Part shown: positions 18,020-26,000 of the stretch, in pieces | How the letters are laid out: every line of letters starts with the position of its first letter | How positions within the stretch are numbered: the first letter of the stretch is position 1 | DNA from: Planctomycetota bacterium | Lineage (GTDB): Bacteria > Planctomycetota > Planctomycetia > Planctomycetales > Planctomycetaceae | Assembly (NCBI GenBank): GCA_003388505.1 | Contig: QQVO01000009.1 | Location: 18,368 to 82,367 of the forward strand | Direction of reading: 5' to 3' | DNA: 64,000 nt | Notes under the pieces: generated by a model | Told to the model about the DNA's origin: nothing | The model's database searches: none | The model's input: the letters and a program-made list of their open reading frames with translations, nothing else | Program-made: the position numbers and the translations under genes

Positions 18020-20283
18020 GGTTGGGTTGCCTCTTCCGCAGGTTTGACCCGAAGTGTGATCGGCGTCGAAACGACGATGTCGACAATGTCTTTGGGCTTG
18101 GCCCGATTCGTCGCCGCCTGCAGCCGCTTTTCGGCCGCGGCGACGGCGGCGTCGGCCGCCTTCTGTTTCTCCGCGGCCGCCTGGGCCGCAGCTTCGGCGT
18201 TCGCCTTTTCTTCCTCAGCGGCGGCCTGCGCCGCTTCTGTCAGCCTTTGCGCTTCCGCGGCGGCCGCGGCGGCTTCTTCCTGCGCTTGCTTCAGCGCGGT
18301 CTCGGCAATGGCGACGGCCGCGAGGTTTTCCTGATACTTGGCAACGGCGCTGCCGTAGAAGGCGACTGTGTACTCACCGGGCGGAGTCTTCAGGGCGGCG
18401 AGATCGAGCACCGCTTCGGAGTTGTCCGCCTTGAGCGACGCATCGAAGGCCGGGACATTCCCCAGTCCGGGGGTCGCCCATGTGTTCAGGTTGATGCTCG
18501 GTCCGGAGAACTCGCTGCGCCGTGTGTGGACGAGCGGAATCTTGACCGTCTCGCCGGCGGTCGCCTCGATCACGTTGCCGTTTGCGGCCGCGATGGTGAT
18601 GGGCGCCTGTTCCGACCCGCAGACGGACACCGGCACATCGGCCAGCAGCCGGGGGCTGGGGATCTCGCTCCAGGCATTGGGAACGGGCCATTGCATGGAA
18701 GCCAGCCGGCAGGGCCTGGTGACGACTTCGCCGTTGATGGTCGCGCGGCCGTAGAAGTTTGCGCTGGTCAACCCGCGCGGAGCGTCCGGAGCAGCGGTGA
18801 CGAGCATCTTACCGTCCGACTTACCGGCGGGAATCTTCAAACCGGCGGCCGTGACCCCTTCCGGCAGGTTCTCCATGACGAGTTCAATCTCGCCGTCAAA
18901 GCCGTCGCGGCGGACGACGACCACTTCAAACGCCATTGTGTTGCCGCCGCGAAGAGCCATCGGCTTGGAGAGGGCGTTGCGGTCTCCGTTGCGGAGGTTC
19001 ATGTGCAGCGCCCAGCCGACGAGGGCGAAGTCGGGTTCCGCCTTGCGAATCACCATGCGATAAATGTTGTTGGGATCGCTCCGTGTGCCGCCGAACAGGT
19101 CACGAAGCTGCAGGCGATGCACTCCGTCCGCCTGGATCTCGACTTTGCCGAGGATGTCGGAGGAGCCGGCATTGTAGGGAGGTCCGTCGTAGGAATAACC
19201 GTTGCTGGAGACCTTGACGGGGCTCGGAATGTCGCTGAGTTCCACAACGTCGGTCAGCGTCTCGTTCTCGCCTTCGCCGCTGACGTGCTGAACGATAATG
19301 GACGGATCGGTCGGCAATCCGAATCGTTCGGAGGCGACTTCGACCCACCAGACCTCGCCTTTCCTGGCAGTGAACTCAAACGTGTCGACGTCGGCGGCGG
19401 GATAGAAACTGCCGCTGATGTCGCAGGGCAGGGTGATCTGCTGCGCTTCGCTGTGCTCGTTGTTCGGTTCCAACTCGGCAATGAGGTTGTCGTCGGTGAG
19501 GCCGGTCGGCGGCCAGGAAAACGCACTGACCATCCTGACGGAAGGCTGCCGTTCAACCAACTCATCAGCGGCCGCCTGCCGGACCGCGAGCCGGTAGAAA
19601 TACTCATTGCCGCCGTTGAAGGTGAGGTCGTGCACCTTGACGACATACGTGCCGGAGATCGGGACTGTGAAATCGAGCAGTCCGCCGCGCCGCTCGACGA
19701 GGAGATCGCCCCCCTCGGCGTCCGCGATGACGACGACCGGCTTGAGTTTTGAATCGATGCCCTTGGCGGCGCAGTCGACGATGATCCGCTGCCCCTGTGC
19801 GGCTTCGAAGGTGAAGTAATCGATCGCCTGCCGTGTCACCGAGGCGTTGCAGATCGAGTCGACCTGCAAAGGCATGGCGGTTTCAAGCGAGGTGTTGGAG
19901 GTCGTTCTCGTGACTTCCGGCAACGCTCCGACGTTGAAAGCGCGGGAGGAAGAAACGCCGAGCCGGGTCATCACGCGGGCCTCGTGCACGCCGACGGGGC
20001 AGTCTGCCGCGATGGTGACGACATACGTGTTCGGGACCGGGAGCCCCTTGTCGTCGAGTTTGTAGGCGGCGGTGATCCCCGGATGGGAGAACCGCAACTC
20101 TTCCGCGTCTTCGATGTGATCGCCGGCGATGGTGACTTCCACAGTCGTCCCGGCCTGCCCGCCCATCGGGGTGGTCGTCAGCAAACGCGGGGCCGGCAGA
20201 CAGACCGACTGCGCGTTCGCCGCCGTTGAGAACAGCAGCACGGCCGCGGTCCAGGCGGTCGCGGTTGCGAAAACCCAACTCAT
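18016..20283 (-). CDS. Secreted PPC/Ig-type protein with C-terminal Ala/Glu coiled coil
   Basis: 755 aa from the ATG at 20283, chosen because a clean signal peptide (MSWVFATATAWTAAVLLFSTAANA) begins there; the longer frame upstream runs through dispersed repeat B. An IPT/TIG-like Ig domain (PRLLTTTPMGGQAGTTVEVT) comes first, followed by at least two peptidase pre-C-terminal (PPC) beta-sandwich domains (AIDYFTFEAAQGQRIIVDCA; DVDTFEFTARKGEVWWVEVA). The C-terminal 140 residues contain a long Ala/Glu/Lys coiled coil (about 640-715). No protease domain is present. It sits between the DUF1549/1553 and DUF1501 genes and probably acts as their extracytoplasmic partner. Confidence 0.88.
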   Translation of the reverse strand: MSWVFATATAWTAAVLLFSTAANAQSVCLPAPRLLTTTPMGGQAGTTVEVTIAGDHIEDAEELRFSHPGITAAYKLDDKGLPVPNTYVVTIAADCPVGVHEARVMTRLGVSSSRAFNVGALPEVTRTTSNTSLETAMPLQVDSICNASVTRQAIDYFTFEAAQGQRIIVDCAAKGIDSKLKPVVVIADAEGGDLLVERRGGLLDFTVPISGTYVVKVHDLTFNGGNEYFYRLAVRQAAADELVERQPSVRMVSAFSWPPTGLTDDNLIAELEPNNEHSEAQQITLPCDISGSFYPAADVDTFEFTARKGEVWWVEVASERFGLPTDPSIIVQHVSGEGENETLTDVVELSDIPSPVKVSSNGYSYDGPPYNAGSSDILGKVEIQADGVHRLQLRDLFGGTRSDPNNIYRMVIRKAEPDFALVGWALHMNLRNGDRNALSKPMALRGGNTMAFEVVVVRRDGFDGEIELVMENLPEGVTAAGLKIPAGKSDGKMLVTAAPDAPRGLTSANFYGRATINGEVVTRPCRLASMQWPVPNAWSEIPSPRLLADVPVSVCGSEQAPITIAAANGNVIEATAGETVKIPLVHTRRSEFSGPSINLNTWATPGLGNVPAFDASLKADNSEAVLDLAALKTPPGEYTVAFYGSAVAKYQENLAAVAIAETALKQAQEEAAAAAAEAQRLTEAAQAAAEEEKANAEAAAQAAAEKQKAADAAVAAAEKRLQAATNRAKPKDIVDIVVSTPITLRVKPAEEATQP

Positions 20284-20294
20284 AGCGCGTCTCG

Positions 20295-20382
20295 AATCAG
20301 TGTTGGCGGCCTGTCTCGCGGATTCTCGTCCTCGACAGTCCGAACACCGCTCGACGCGGACATATGGTAGAGCAATTTGCTC
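20295..20382 (+). repeat. Dispersed repeat B, copy 1 (88 bp)
   Basis: Aligns without gaps to 43423-43510 with about 6 mismatches in 88 bases. It starts aatcagtgttggcg, includes ctcgcggattctcgtc and caccgctcgacgcggaca, and ends in the near-perfect palindrome GAGCAA-T-TTGCTC (20370-20382). It fills almost the entire spacer between the DUF1549/1553 gene and the PPC gene, so it lies inside an operon and directly in front of the PPC start codon. Confidence 0.9.
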
Positions 20383-20407
20383 TGAGCGTGCGTACTTCAT
20401 CATTTGA

Positions 20408-22654
20408 TCAGTGATTGAACAGGAATTCCTTGGTGTTCACGATCGCCCAGATCAGGTCTTGCCAGTTCTGCTGCGCCGCCTGCGAGGGATCCATCGGGTT
20501 GCCCTCGGCGTCGACGATCTGTTCATTGAGATAGCTGAGGGCGACTCCCATCTCGTCCGGACGCGGAGGCCTGGCGAACGCGGCGAGATAAAGTTCCGTG
20601 ATCTTGTCCTCCGCCGGTTGCTCCGAGGCCGCCGATTGTTGCGCCCGCCCGTCCTTGGCGGCCAGCTTCGACTTCATTTCGTTGGAGTTGATCAGATGCA
20701 GACTCTGGGCCAGGCTGGAGGACTGCACCCGCTCGCACTCGCAGACACTGGCGCTGTTCGGCCGGCCGAAGACCTGCAGAAACGCCGAGGCGCTGTTGTA
20801 GCTGTTGTCCGGCAGGGCGACCGCCCGCGTTCCGGGCGGGAGATTGGCGAACAGAGTCGCAGCGCCGGTCACGTCGTCGATCGAGTCCAAAAGGACTTCC
20901 GCCTGCATCCGCCGGGGATAGAACCGCGAGTAGTTCTGGCGATCGACGAGGTTGTGTTCGTTCGGTTGTGAACTGAGTTGGTAGGCACGGGACTGAGTGA
21001 TTGCGCGGATGAGATCCTTGAGATCGAACCCGCTGCTGATGAATCGCTCTTCGAGCGCGGCCAGCAGTTCCGGATTCGTCGGCGGATTGGTGTCCCGGAT
21101 ATCATCTTCGGGTTCGATCAGGGCCCGCTTGAAGAAATGCTTCCAGTAGCGGTTGACCAGCGCCTTCGCGAAGTAGGGATTGTCGGGAGAACTCATCCAG
21201 TCGGCCAGCCGCAGCCGCGGGTCTTCATCCGGAGGAATCTCGCCGATGTCGTCTCCCAGCGCCACCGGTTTGAGCATTTCGCCGGTCTTGACGTTCTTCG
21301 CCTGGGCGACGCCCCGCTGGTGGAAAATGAGATCCTCACCGGCGGTGGCGGTCGGCTTGCGGCCGATCTGCGAGAAGAACGCCGCCATGCTGTAGTAGTC
21401 GTCTTGGCTCCAGCGCTCGAACGGGTGGTGATGGCACTGCGCGCACTGCATGCGGACGCCCAGGAAAAGCTGCGCGACGTCTTCGAGCTGTTCCTTGGGA
21501 TCTTTGACCCGCTTGTACCAGGCGACCGGCGGATTCCCGACGATTGTTCCGGTGGCGGCCAGCAGTTCGCGGACCATCTGGTCATACGGAACGTTGGCCA
21601 GAAAGCTGTCGCGAATCCAGGCGTGGAAGGCGAAATTCGCCGTGATGTCGGCGGCATTCTGCCTCTGGTTCTTCAGCAGCGGCGCCCATTTGCTGGCGAA
21701 GTAGTCGGCGTAGCCCGGGCTCTGCAGCAACCGGTCGACCAGTTGATCGCGCTTGTTCTCATCAGTGTTTTCGAGAAACGCGGCGACTTCTTCGCTGGTC
21801 GGCAGACGGCCGGCGATGTCGAGCGTAACCCGGCGGATGAACGTCGCGTCGTCGCACACCTCAGAGGGCGGAATCCCGAGTTCGGTGAGGTTGGCGAAGA
21901 CGTGCTCGTCAATGAAGTTCTTCGGTTCCGGCAGCGCGCCGATCGGAGCGCCGAGCGGCACCGCGCCGGTAAAGGCGGTCACCTTGCCGTTAAAGCGAAC
22001 CATGACGGCGACCTTGCCGGGGATGTCGTGCATCTGCACGAGCCCGGCCCCATCAACTTCCGCGATGGCCGGGTCATTCGTCTCGTACAGGGCGAGAGGC
22101 GTCACGTCGCGGACACTGCCGTCGGAATACGTCGCGACGGCCTTCAGTTGTTGTTGCCCCTGCATATCAACCACCGCACGCGGCGGCTGAACCTCAATGG
22201 AAACGAGCTGGGGTTCATCTCCGAGTGAGAACTTTGCTCCTTGTTCGATCCACCTCTTGACCAACGCGTAACCCGCGGAGTCTCGCGCCAGCCGCACGCC
22301 GCCGCCGTGGGGCGCCTGGCCGGAAGCTTTCCTGAGCACGAGGCTGAGTTCCGGAACCGTGCGCGAGAGCCGTCGTCCCCGGCCTTCTTCAACCAGACTC
22401 TGGTAGTCCTCCGCCGGTTCGAAGCCGAGCAACGAGAGTTGAAAGCCGTTCTGTCCGCCCCCCGCCTTGGCGTGGCAAACCCCCATGTTGCAGCCGGCCT
22501 TGGTCAGGACCGGCACCACGTCGTTCACGAAACTGACCGGCGCAGCCCCGTCGTCGGCCGAACTCTGAGACGATACGGCCAGCGCGAGAACGATGGAACA
22601 GGGCAGCAGCGTTCTCAGCCGGAATCCAAGTTGAGCGCGATGAACGGACATCAT
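20408..22654 (-). CDS. DUF1549/DUF1553 (PSCyt2/PSD1) secreted protein
   Basis: About 748 aa. A signal peptide (LRTLLPCSIVLALAVSSQSSA) is followed by a CNMGVCH site near residue 55, a Big2-like Ig segment (LVSIEVQPPRAVVDMQGQQQ), DUF1549 with CAQCHHHPFERWSQDDYY near residue 405, and DUF1553 (NPYFAKALVNRYWKHFFKRA; NTKEFLFNH at the C-terminus). The exact start is uncertain: ATGs at 22654 and 22651 and a GTG at 22663 are all close to a gaagg motif. Compared with the 1651 protein it lacks the PSCyt1 and WD40 parts. First gene of the minus-strand secretome operon. Confidence 0.94.
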   Translation of the reverse strand: MMSVHRAQLGFRLRTLLPCSIVLALAVSSQSSADDGAAPVSFVNDVVPVLTKAGCNMGVCHAKAGGGQNGFQLSLLGFEPAEDYQSLVEEGRGRRLSRTVPELSLVLRKASGQAPHGGGVRLARDSAGYALVKRWIEQGAKFSLGDEPQLVSIEVQPPRAVVDMQGQQQLKAVATYSDGSVRDVTPLALYETNDPAIAEVDGAGLVQMHDIPGKVAVMVRFNGKVTAFTGAVPLGAPIGALPEPKNFIDEHVFANLTELGIPPSEVCDDATFIRRVTLDIAGRLPTSEEVAAFLENTDENKRDQLVDRLLQSPGYADYFASKWAPLLKNQRQNAADITANFAFHAWIRDSFLANVPYDQMVRELLAATGTIVGNPPVAWYKRVKDPKEQLEDVAQLFLGVRMQCAQCHHHPFERWSQDDYYSMAAFFSQIGRKPTATAGEDLIFHQRGVAQAKNVKTGEMLKPVALGDDIGEIPPDEDPRLRLADWMSSPDNPYFAKALVNRYWKHFFKRALIEPEDDIRDTNPPTNPELLAALEERFISSGFDLKDLIRAITQSRAYQLSSQPNEHNLVDRQNYSRFYPRRMQAEVLLDSIDDVTGAATLFANLPPGTRAVALPDNSYNSASAFLQVFGRPNSASVCECERVQSSSLAQSLHLINSNEMKSKLAAKDGRAQQSAASEQPAEDKITELYLAAFARPPRPDEMGVALSYLNEQIVDAEGNPMDPSQAAQQNWQDLIWAIVNTKEFLFNH

Positions 22655-22859
22655 GACCTTCACCGAAAATGGGCGGGCTACGTTGTCGGAGGGCCAGCAC
22701 CGGCCGCAAGTGCTGGAAACGGGGTAGGCAACTTAAATCCTACACTGGTAAGGCCCTGCGGTCAACATTTCGGCGACCATTGATGCGATTCGCGCGGCTC
22801 ATCGGGGTGTGAAACGTCCGATTTTGACGCGAAGACGCGAAGAGGCGAAGAACCCCAAT
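22655..22859. other. Spacer with short-tandem intergenic motif
   Basis: No gene. It contains 'gacgcgaagacgcgaagaggcgaag' type short tandem sequence (about 22827-22850), a kind of intergenic motif frequent in planctomycetes. The adjacent degenerate group II intron ends at about 22860, directly beside it. Confidence 0.4.
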
Positions 22860-22955
22860 GATAGGGGTAGGGGAGTGACGGTCGCCCGGCTCCCCTCCCT
22901 CCGAACCGTGCGGACCACCCTGCGGGCGGTGCCCGTTCTCCCGCACACGGCTCTC
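22860..22955 (-). ncRNA. Group II intron 3' end (domains V and VI)
   Basis: On the minus strand the stretch reads GAGCCGTGTGCGG ... CCGCACGGTTC (22903-22953), the hallmark domain V helix with the catalytic AGC triad, except that its distal part is enlarged by a GC-rich hairpin (CACCGCCCGC/GGGTGGT). It is followed by a GGGGAG...CTCCCC domain VI helix and ends CCTACCCCTATC at about 22860, a typical bacterial intron 3' end. It is the tail of the degenerate intron whose reverse transcriptase remnant lies at 22967-23219. Confidence 0.8.
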
Positions 22956-22966
22956 CAGAAAGTAGG

Positions 22967-23219
22967 TCACCTCGTTGAGGATTGACAGGCAAGCTCATGA
23001 GCTGTGCGCAGGCTGAACAACTCAAGTTTGCCAAAGTAAGCCCTGGGCCAGCGCTGAAAGTCTCGGCCGGTAGACCTTGTCAATCAGACTGAACCATTGG
23101 CCTCCTTTCACTCCGCCGCGGGCGGACGAAACGGCACGGCATGGAATGTTCCGCGACGGGCATCCACACATCACGCCGCGGCAACTCTCCGGCCGTGCCG
23201 GCACCAGAGCTGTCAACAT
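22967..23219 (-). pseudogene. Internally deleted group II intron reverse transcriptase/maturase
   Basis: The N-terminal part reads ...GGVKGGQWFSLIDKVYRPR, which matches the start of planctomycete-type group II intron reverse transcriptases (QWFSLIDKVYRPRNL type). It then passes almost directly, out of frame, into AYFGKLELFSLRTAHELACQ and a stop at 22967, the typical C-terminal end of the same protein. All polymerase motifs (including YADD) and the maturase core are missing. Domains V/VI follow at once downstream. The intron is therefore a dead, internally deleted copy. Confidence 0.75.
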
Positions 23220-23339
23220 GCGGTCTGTCCAGACCCAGGGTTTGGTCTACGCCCAGTTGTGACCTATTCCCACAAGGTGTTTTGTAGGAAGATCATAGTT
23301 CAAGGGAGTGGACGGTTCGAGGATTCCGTGGAGAGAGCC

Positions 23340-23715
23340 ATGAAGGGTTCGATAGAGCGGCGCAAGGCGGAGTTGGAACGCGAGTGTGAGGTCGATTCCG
23401 GTCTGTTCGAGGAGGTCAGCGAGAGGCGGGCCTGGCGGATTATGAGGTTCGCAACTGGGTGGGCTGGCAACACCACATGACGCTCAGCCTGCTGGCCACT
23501 TGGTTCCTGACCGTCGAGACTCGGCGGGCGGAAAAAAAAGACACCGGCCATCACGCTGCCGCAAGTGCGCGGGGCCATCGCCGCGATCCTCCGCGCGAGC
23601 CTCGAGTACGATTCACCCCCCGTCGTCGTGGCCCGCATGCAGCAGCGCCTGATCCGAAATCAACAGGCCCGCTACTATCACTGGAAAAGCCGTAACATCC
23701 GGCCACCACTCAATC
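23340..23715 (+). pseudogene. Internally deleted, frameshifted IS701-type transposase
   Basis: The frame starting at 23340 reads MKGSIERRKAELERECEVDS, resembling IS701-family N-termini. After about 40 codons the sequence jumps, in another frame, to AGLADYEVRNWVGWQHHMTL and SLLATWFLTVETRRAEKK, the C-terminal part of these transposases. A run of eight A residues (about 23533-23540) then shifts the frame again, after which TPAITLPQVRGAIAAIL and RNQQARYYHWKSRN complete the family C-terminus. The DDE core is deleted. Seven A residues would restore the second frame, so the A-run looks like a one-base insertion. No terminal inverted repeats could be assigned with certainty. Confidence 0.75.
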
Positions 23716-23773
23716 TTGAACGAAGACGTTTCTGGGACAGTCGAACTAAGCTCTTCAGAAAACCCGCAAAAGG

Positions 23774-23863
23774 CTTGGCTGGGGTCGACCAGAGGGAGCC
23801 GCCCGACGCGAACGCTGGGGGCTTGGCTGCGATTCGACCCCAGCCACCCTTCCCTGACAGCAG
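23774..23863. repeat. Inverted repeat before the alcohol dehydrogenase gene
   Basis: TTGGCTGGGGTCGA (about 23774-23787) pairs with TTCGACCCCAGCCA (about 23837-23850), giving a stem of at least 11 bp around a loop of about 50 bases. It may be a leftover of a mobile element end or a regulatory hairpin in the leader of the 23881 gene. Confidence 0.55.
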
Positions 23864-23880
23864 TTTTTCAGCAAAGACTC

Positions 23881-25056
23881 GTGGTCCGTCAATACAACCT
23901 TCTTCTGCCCCGCCAGGTTGTCTTCGGATGGGGACGGCGTGCGGAGCTTCCCGAACTCGCGGCCGCGCCGTGTCGCCGTGTGTTTCTGGTGCGCGGATCG
24001 CGCACTCTCGATGCACTCGGCCTGATCGACGAGATCGCCGGCGGACTGCGCACGTCCGGCGTGGAGGTGGTCGACCTGACGACTGTCTCAAGAGAGCCCC
24101 TCGTTGAAGATGTCGACGACGTTCAGGCGCAATTGCTTTCGCATCGAGTTTCGCCGGAAGACGGCGTGATCGCAGTCGGTGGAGGAGCGGCCATTGACCT
24201 GGGCAAAGCCGCAGCAGCGCTGGCAACCAATCAGCACGGCGATTCTGTGCAGGATTTTCTGGAGGGCGTGGGACGCGGCTTCACGCTGAAACAACACCCA
24301 CTGCCGTTCATCGCCGTTCCAACGACGGCCGGCACCGGAAGTGAGGCCACGAAGAACGCGGTGATTTCATCGACCGATCCCCAGTTCAAGAAGAGCCTCC
24401 GATCTGATTGGATGATGCCGCAGACAGTTGTCATCGATCCGGAGTTGACGGTTTCCGCTCCGCCGACCGTCACGGCCCACTCGGGCATGGATGCCCTCAC
24501 ACAGCTCATCGAAAGCTACGTCTCATGCCGGGCGCAGCCGGTGACGCGGGCGCTTTGTATTGAAGGCCTTCAGGCCGGTCTGCCGGCCGTCGAGGAAGCG
24601 TATCGCAACGGCAACTCCCGGCCGGCGCGCGAAGCAATGGCGCACGCGGCATTTCTGTCGGGAGTCGCGCTGGCGAATTCCGGCTTGGGAATCGCGCATG
24701 GCGTCGCCGCGGCATTGGGAGTGCATTGCAATGCGCCGCACGGATTAGCCTGCGCCGTGATGCTTCCGGTCGCATTAAAACTCAATCGCTCCTGGATCAC
24801 GCACGACCTGGCGCGGCTGGCAAGGCTCACCTTGCAGTTGGAGATCGCCTCCGACGAAGAAGCCGCCCGCTGCTTCATCGAGCGAATCGAACAGATCTGC
24901 CGGCACGTCGGAATTCCGGACCGGCTCTCCGAGATCGGCGCGACTGCCGGGCAGATTCCGGACATTGTCCGGAGTTCCCACGGCAACAGCCGTCGCGGCA
25001 ATCCGCGCGAGATCAGCGACGACGAGTTGGCGCAAGTGCTGGAGGAATCGCTGTGA
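23881..25056 (+). CDS. Iron-containing alcohol dehydrogenase
   Basis: 391 aa from the GTG at 23881; homology begins at VVRQYNLLLPRQVVFGWG, and the longer upstream frame is the shadow of mobile-element debris. Family III (iron-dependent) alcohol dehydrogenase landmarks: VIAVGGGAAIDLGKAAA (nucleotide binding), AVPTTAGTGSEATKNAVI, SGMDALTQLIESYVS, LGIAHGVAAALG and CNAPHGLACAVMLP, which supply the conserved metal-binding Asp and His residues. Reduces or oxidises an alcohol/aldehyde with NAD(P); substrate unknown. The stop overlaps the GTG of the following PfkB gene (GTGA), so the pair is coupled and possibly acts on one sugar-related pathway. Confidence 0.9.
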   Translation: MVRQYNLLLPRQVVFGWGRRAELPELAAAPCRRVFLVRGSRTLDALGLIDEIAGGLRTSGVEVVDLTTVSREPLVEDVDDVQAQLLSHRVSPEDGVIAVGGGAAIDLGKAAAALATNQHGDSVQDFLEGVGRGFTLKQHPLPFIAVPTTAGTGSEATKNAVISSTDPQFKKSLRSDWMMPQTVVIDPELTVSAPPTVTAHSGMDALTQLIESYVSCRAQPVTRALCIEGLQAGLPAVEEAYRNGNSRPAREAMAHAAFLSGVALANSGLGIAHGVAAALGVHCNAPHGLACAVMLPVALKLNRSWITHDLARLARLTLQLEIASDEEAARCFIERIEQICRHVGIPDRLSEIGATAGQIPDIVRSSHGNSRRGNPREISDDELAQVLEESL

Positions 25057-25979
25057 TCGTCGCCGCAGGTCTGTCTCCCGCCTGGCAGCGGATTCTCGTG
25101 TTCGATTCATTCGAAACCGGCGAAGTCAACCGGTCCCGCGCGAGCTGCGAATGTGCTTCCGGCAAGGTGCTCAATGTCGGCCGCGCATTGCATGCGCTCG
25201 GTGCAGAATCGAAAACGGTCTCACCGATCGGCGGCATGTCGGGCGCTTTGATCCGCACGGAGTTCAAGACCGACGGAATCGAAGCGGCCTGGGTCGACGC
25301 GCCGCCCCCGACCAGGGTCTGCACGACGATTCTCAATCAGAAGGACGGAACGACGACCGAACTGGTCGAGGAATCGGCGCCACTGGATGACGACGTCGTC
25401 ACGCGGTTCCAGCAGACACTGAAGACCGCCGTCGACGAAGCGAAATCTGTCATCCTGTCCGGCTCGCTGCCGGCAGGAGTCCCGGCGGATTGTTATCAGC
25501 AACCGGTCTCCGGGACGTCCGCCAGACTGATCCTCGATTTGCGCGGCGACGAATTGCTGGCGCTGCTGCCACTGCGGCCGTTGGTCGTAAAGCCGAACCG
25601 CAGCGAGTTGGCTCAAACGCTCAGGCGTGATCTCAATAATGACGCCGACTTGGAACAGGCGATGCGCGACGTCAATCGGCTCGGCGCGGAGTGGGTCGTC
25701 GTCACGGACGGTCCGCGAACGGTTCGGGCTTCGCACCGGGACGGCTTCCTGCAGGTGGGGCCGCCCCAGGTTGACGCCGTCAACCCGATCGGCTGCGGCG
25801 ACTGCCTGGCAGCCGGGTTGGCGGTCGGTCTTGGCAACGGACTGGACTTTGCGGAGGCGCTTCAATTCGCGGTCGCCGCCGCTGCTTTGAATGCGACCGA
25901 CCTCCTCCCGGCGCGGCTTGGGCGATCCGCCGTACAGGAGTTGGCGAACACGGTGTCGGTGACATCGAGCGCCCGTTGA
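25053..25979 (+). CDS. PfkB-family sugar kinase (1-phosphofructokinase/tagatose-6-phosphate kinase type)
   Basis: 308 aa from the GTG at 25053, which overlaps the dehydrogenase stop. Pattern of the 1-phosphofructokinase branch: MIVAAGLSPAWQRILVFDSF at the start, CASGKVLNVGRALHALGAES, SVILSGSLPAGVP, VVVTDGPRTVRA and the C-terminal catalytic loop NPIGCGDCLAAGLAVG. The usual loop is GAGD; here it is GCGD, with the catalytic Asp kept. Likely phosphorylates a sugar or sugar phosphate. The specific substrate cannot be read from the sequence. Confidence 0.86.
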   Translation: MIVAAGLSPAWQRILVFDSFETGEVNRSRASCECASGKVLNVGRALHALGAESKTVSPIGGMSGALIRTEFKTDGIEAAWVDAPPPTRVCTTILNQKDGTTTELVEESAPLDDDVVTRFQQTLKTAVDEAKSVILSGSLPAGVPADCYQQPVSGTSARLILDLRGDELLALLPLRPLVVKPNRSELAQTLRRDLNNDADLEQAMRDVNRLGAEWVVVTDGPRTVRASHRDGFLQVGPPQVDAVNPIGCGDCLAAGLAVGLGNGLDFAEALQFAVAAAALNATDLLPARLGRSAVQELANTVSVTSSAR

Positions 25980-26000
25980 CTCGCCCGCAGTTGAGCCCGC

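Noticed and set aside
16697..19752. Plus-strand open frames of 545 and 584 aa across the minus-strand DUF1501 and PPC genes
   Set aside because: Antisense shadows; the minus strand holds recognised domains with a 4-bp start/stop overlap between the two genes.
20284..20403. Longer start for the PPC gene inside repeat B
   Set aside because: The signal peptide begins at 20283, and the upstream codons belong to a dispersed repeat found elsewhere.
23533..23540. A-run as a programmed frameshift site of the IS701-type transposase
   Set aside because: Considered because transposases use such slippage, but the gene core is deleted and the junction upstream is already out of frame, so a decay mutation is the simpler reading.
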